64,000 nucleotides of DNA, taken from positions 3,601,001 to 3,665,000 of the forward strand of contig CM073549.1 of assembly GCA_037074615.1 (NCBI GenBank), written 5' to 3'. The notes under the pieces are model-generated. The model searched no databases. It worked only from the letters and a program-made list of their open reading frames with translations, and was not told the origin of the DNA. Positions 62,013-64,000 of the stretch are shown here, piece after piece. Position numbers and translations under genes: made by a program. Every line of letters starts with the position of its first letter. Position 1 is the first letter of the stretch. This stretch comes from Leucaena leucocephala. Its lineage: Eukaryota > Streptophyta > Magnoliopsida > Fabales > Fabaceae.

Positions 62013-63608
62013 TTATAGTGACCTGTTTCCTTCTACTTGCTGAGATTTTCCGTTGGGTGAGTCTCTGGATAAAGCATCATTGTTTCTGTTGTGAGTCTTG
62101 GAATTAGTCTCATCCAAGTACTGCTGGTAACAGAGATATTACCTTCAACCCATTCATCTTGTCATGGAAGAATACCAATGCCAGAATAGGTACAATTGGC
62201 AAACCCAAAACACTTATCACATTTGAGAACAAAGAAGAAACCTCCAGAATCAAACCCACACGACCCACTGAAAAAACTTGCCATGTTATAGCAGTAAAGC
62301 TCAGATTCAGCACATAACTTGCCTTTCCCATCCCATACTCCTTCATTTCTTCCTTCAAATCTCTAAATTCCCCACTACCAAACAGCCCCATTAGTATTGC
62401 CAATGTTGCCACAAGTGATTGGAACACTACCAGGTCCAGAATCACCTTGAAACTTACCCATGTGAAGACTTTATTGAGTGCAAGCTGTGTCAGAGAAAGA
62501 ACCAGACTATACCCAGCTGAAGCAGCAACTGTGCATATGAACCCGTTCATATACTTGTGTTCTGAAACTTGTGTGGATTCTGAAGAATAAGAATCAGTTT
62601 GAAACACAAGGAGGATGGAGGAGACTGTTAAAAGGACTAAAGAGTTTACGATGTAAGGTGTGAATTTGAGTGAATTAAGGAAGAAGGAGAAGAAGGGGCA
62701 TTGAAGGTAAGTTGTGATGAGGAAATAAGAGAAAATGTAGAAACAGGAAGGTAAGAGAGACCAACAGAGTATAAGTAACAGTTTAATGCAACAAAAAGGC
62801 CAAGGGAGACAAAAACAAATGCTAGCTTTGAAACAGAGGGTTGTTCATGATTATTGTGAATGGTATTTGTTGCAGAGGGGTGTTTGGATGCAGGGATAGA
62901 GTACAATGGGAGGAGAATAGGGAAACCCACAAGTGTGACGAGTGTTCCCAACCATTTGCTGTGTCCTCCTTCTTCGTAATACAATCTTCCCAAGAGTGTT
63001 GCGGCTGATTGGCCCACCAAGACAAAGACCACAAACATGGCTATTCTTAACCAACGTTGATGTCTCCTTTCGTTTTTGATTGTGGTGCTTGCTTCATTAG
63101 GGAATTCATCGGTATCTCCATTGGGATTTGTTTTCTTGGCTTCATCAGTCTCTGTATCACCATTTGGATTCTTTGGCTCCATCATCAGATTCTAAGAAAA
63201 CAACTCAAATGATCGATCCATTAGCTATACATATATAGGTGGTCATATTCTATATTCTAAAACTTAGAGGATTTTGTCTCAAAGATGTCTTTGTTTCAGG
63301 TTCATGTCGTCTTAGAAATCATTGAACTTCATATTGGAACCATGTTATTCCTCTGTTGCATCCTTGTCATGCAGTTTGATTTCAAGCAGGCATTTTTCAC
63401 GAATACAAGTTAAAAAAGCTTTAAACATCAATTTTTAAACATCAATTTTAAGTATGTGTGAGTGTGTGCGTGAGGAGAGAGCATCTGTATATGTTGAGCA
63501 AATTTCTGCTGAGTGACGTGATGTATGAACAGAAGAGAGATGATGTGTAAAAGATGAGACTGTTGACATACCAATTATGGAAATCTGCAATTCTTGAGGT
63601 TCTGCCAT
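62013..63608 (-). pseudogene. Purine permease pseudogene
   Basis: Paralogue of the gene at 58491-60201. First exon 63608-63572 (MAEPQELQISIIG) and a long second exon from 63189. Lesions relative to the intact copy: the canonical splice junction leads quickly to TGA in the poorly conserved N-terminus; two extra bases near 62697 (GCCCCTTCTTCTCC against GCCTTGTTCTCC) shift the frame after SSQLTFNA; about 33 bp near 62130 are replaced by one base, deleting the last membrane segment and shifting the frame again. The tail QYLDETNS is still recognisable downstream. Large PUP blocks survive between lesions, so decay is recent. Confidence 0.85.
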
Positions 63609-63661
63609 GGCAATTGTGATCAAATTTTGTGAGAAATGAAATGGATTGATATATTATATAG

Positions 63662-64000
63662 AGAGATGAGTCATAGAAGGAAAGAGGAGGGAGATGATAG
63701 GTGTCAAATACGACTCAACTATCCCTGACAAAACATTTATTATATGGGCACATTTTGGCAAGTAGTTGAATATTCAGTCGGTTGGTTATTTTGATATTTA
63801 AAACAATCATGTTTTGCATAATTCATGGGAATATAATGAAAGGCAAACTCCTCTCAACTAGTTTTTTCCAATACCAAAAAATGTTGAGAATTGAACTTTA
63901 ACCATTTGCCTAGGAGACAAGATTCTTTTTTCTTTTTGGTAAAAAAAAATAAGCAAGTTAAGTATAAAAGTTCATTAAGACTAAAATATATTTTTAAATT
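63662..64000. other. Upstream region of the PUP pseudogene
   Basis: Resembles the region upstream of the intact PUP (CATTTATTATATGGGCACATTT, GGTTATTT), so promoter sequence was included in the duplication. No further gene is seen before the window ends. Confidence 0.5.

Noticed and set aside
1..64000. Integrated viral sequence
   Set aside because: No capsid, movement protein or viral polymerase segment was recognised; the only reverse-transcriptase remains are LINE-type.

Overview
The window reads as nuclear DNA of a dicotyledonous plant: AT-rich, with GT-AG introns, a TIR-NB-LRR (TNL) resistance-gene cluster (a class monocots lack), nuclear LHCB1 genes, a eukaryotic tRNA, tRNA-derived SINEs and RTE-type LINE fragments. 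Protein sequence and repeat style suggest a papilionoid legume; I cannot fix the species. All exon boundaries were read by eye from splice signals and frame continuity.

0-20 kb. A 14-exon SYN2/RAD21.1-like cohesin gene (minus) is followed by a run of X8 (CBM43) genes: a locus with two X8 domains separated by a 30-nt stop-containing exon, a 5'-incomplete gene, an orphan signal-peptide exon on the other strand, and an intact single-domain gene. A tRNA-Pro(AGG) lies among them. Then come an uncharacterised plant gene (minus) and a glyoxalase/VOC gene (plus).

20-31 kb. Two intact intronless LHCB1 genes are arranged head to head. A third, truncated LHCB1 pseudogene has a SINE inserted in its promoter. 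LSM5 follows on the plus strand.

31-39 kb. A 16-exon starch synthase 4 gene (minus, 1017 aa predicted) is complete.

41-64 kb. A cluster of two tandem TNL genes and purine permease (PUP) genes with relics of both. Both TNL copies share a rare architecture: after TIR, NB-ARC, TNL-type LRR and a C-JID-like domain, one more large exon encodes LRRs of the CNL (coiled-coil NLR) type, joined in frame. Copy 1 is open over 1507 codons. Copy 2 has a nonsense codon just before MHD and a 4-bp frameshift in the CNL-type exon. A TIR relic interrupted by a 5'-inverted LINE, an internally deleted PUP relic, one intact PUP and one decayed PUP lie upstream of the TNL pair.

Repeats include four copies of one SINE family, all with target-site duplications, a Stowaway-like MITE, three copies of a 0.5-0.7 kb AT-rich non-autonomous element, two LINE fragments and several microsatellites. 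The observation most worth following is the TNL/CNL-LRR chimera; next is the X8 locus, whose exon arithmetic suggests a splice switch between one- and two-domain proteins.
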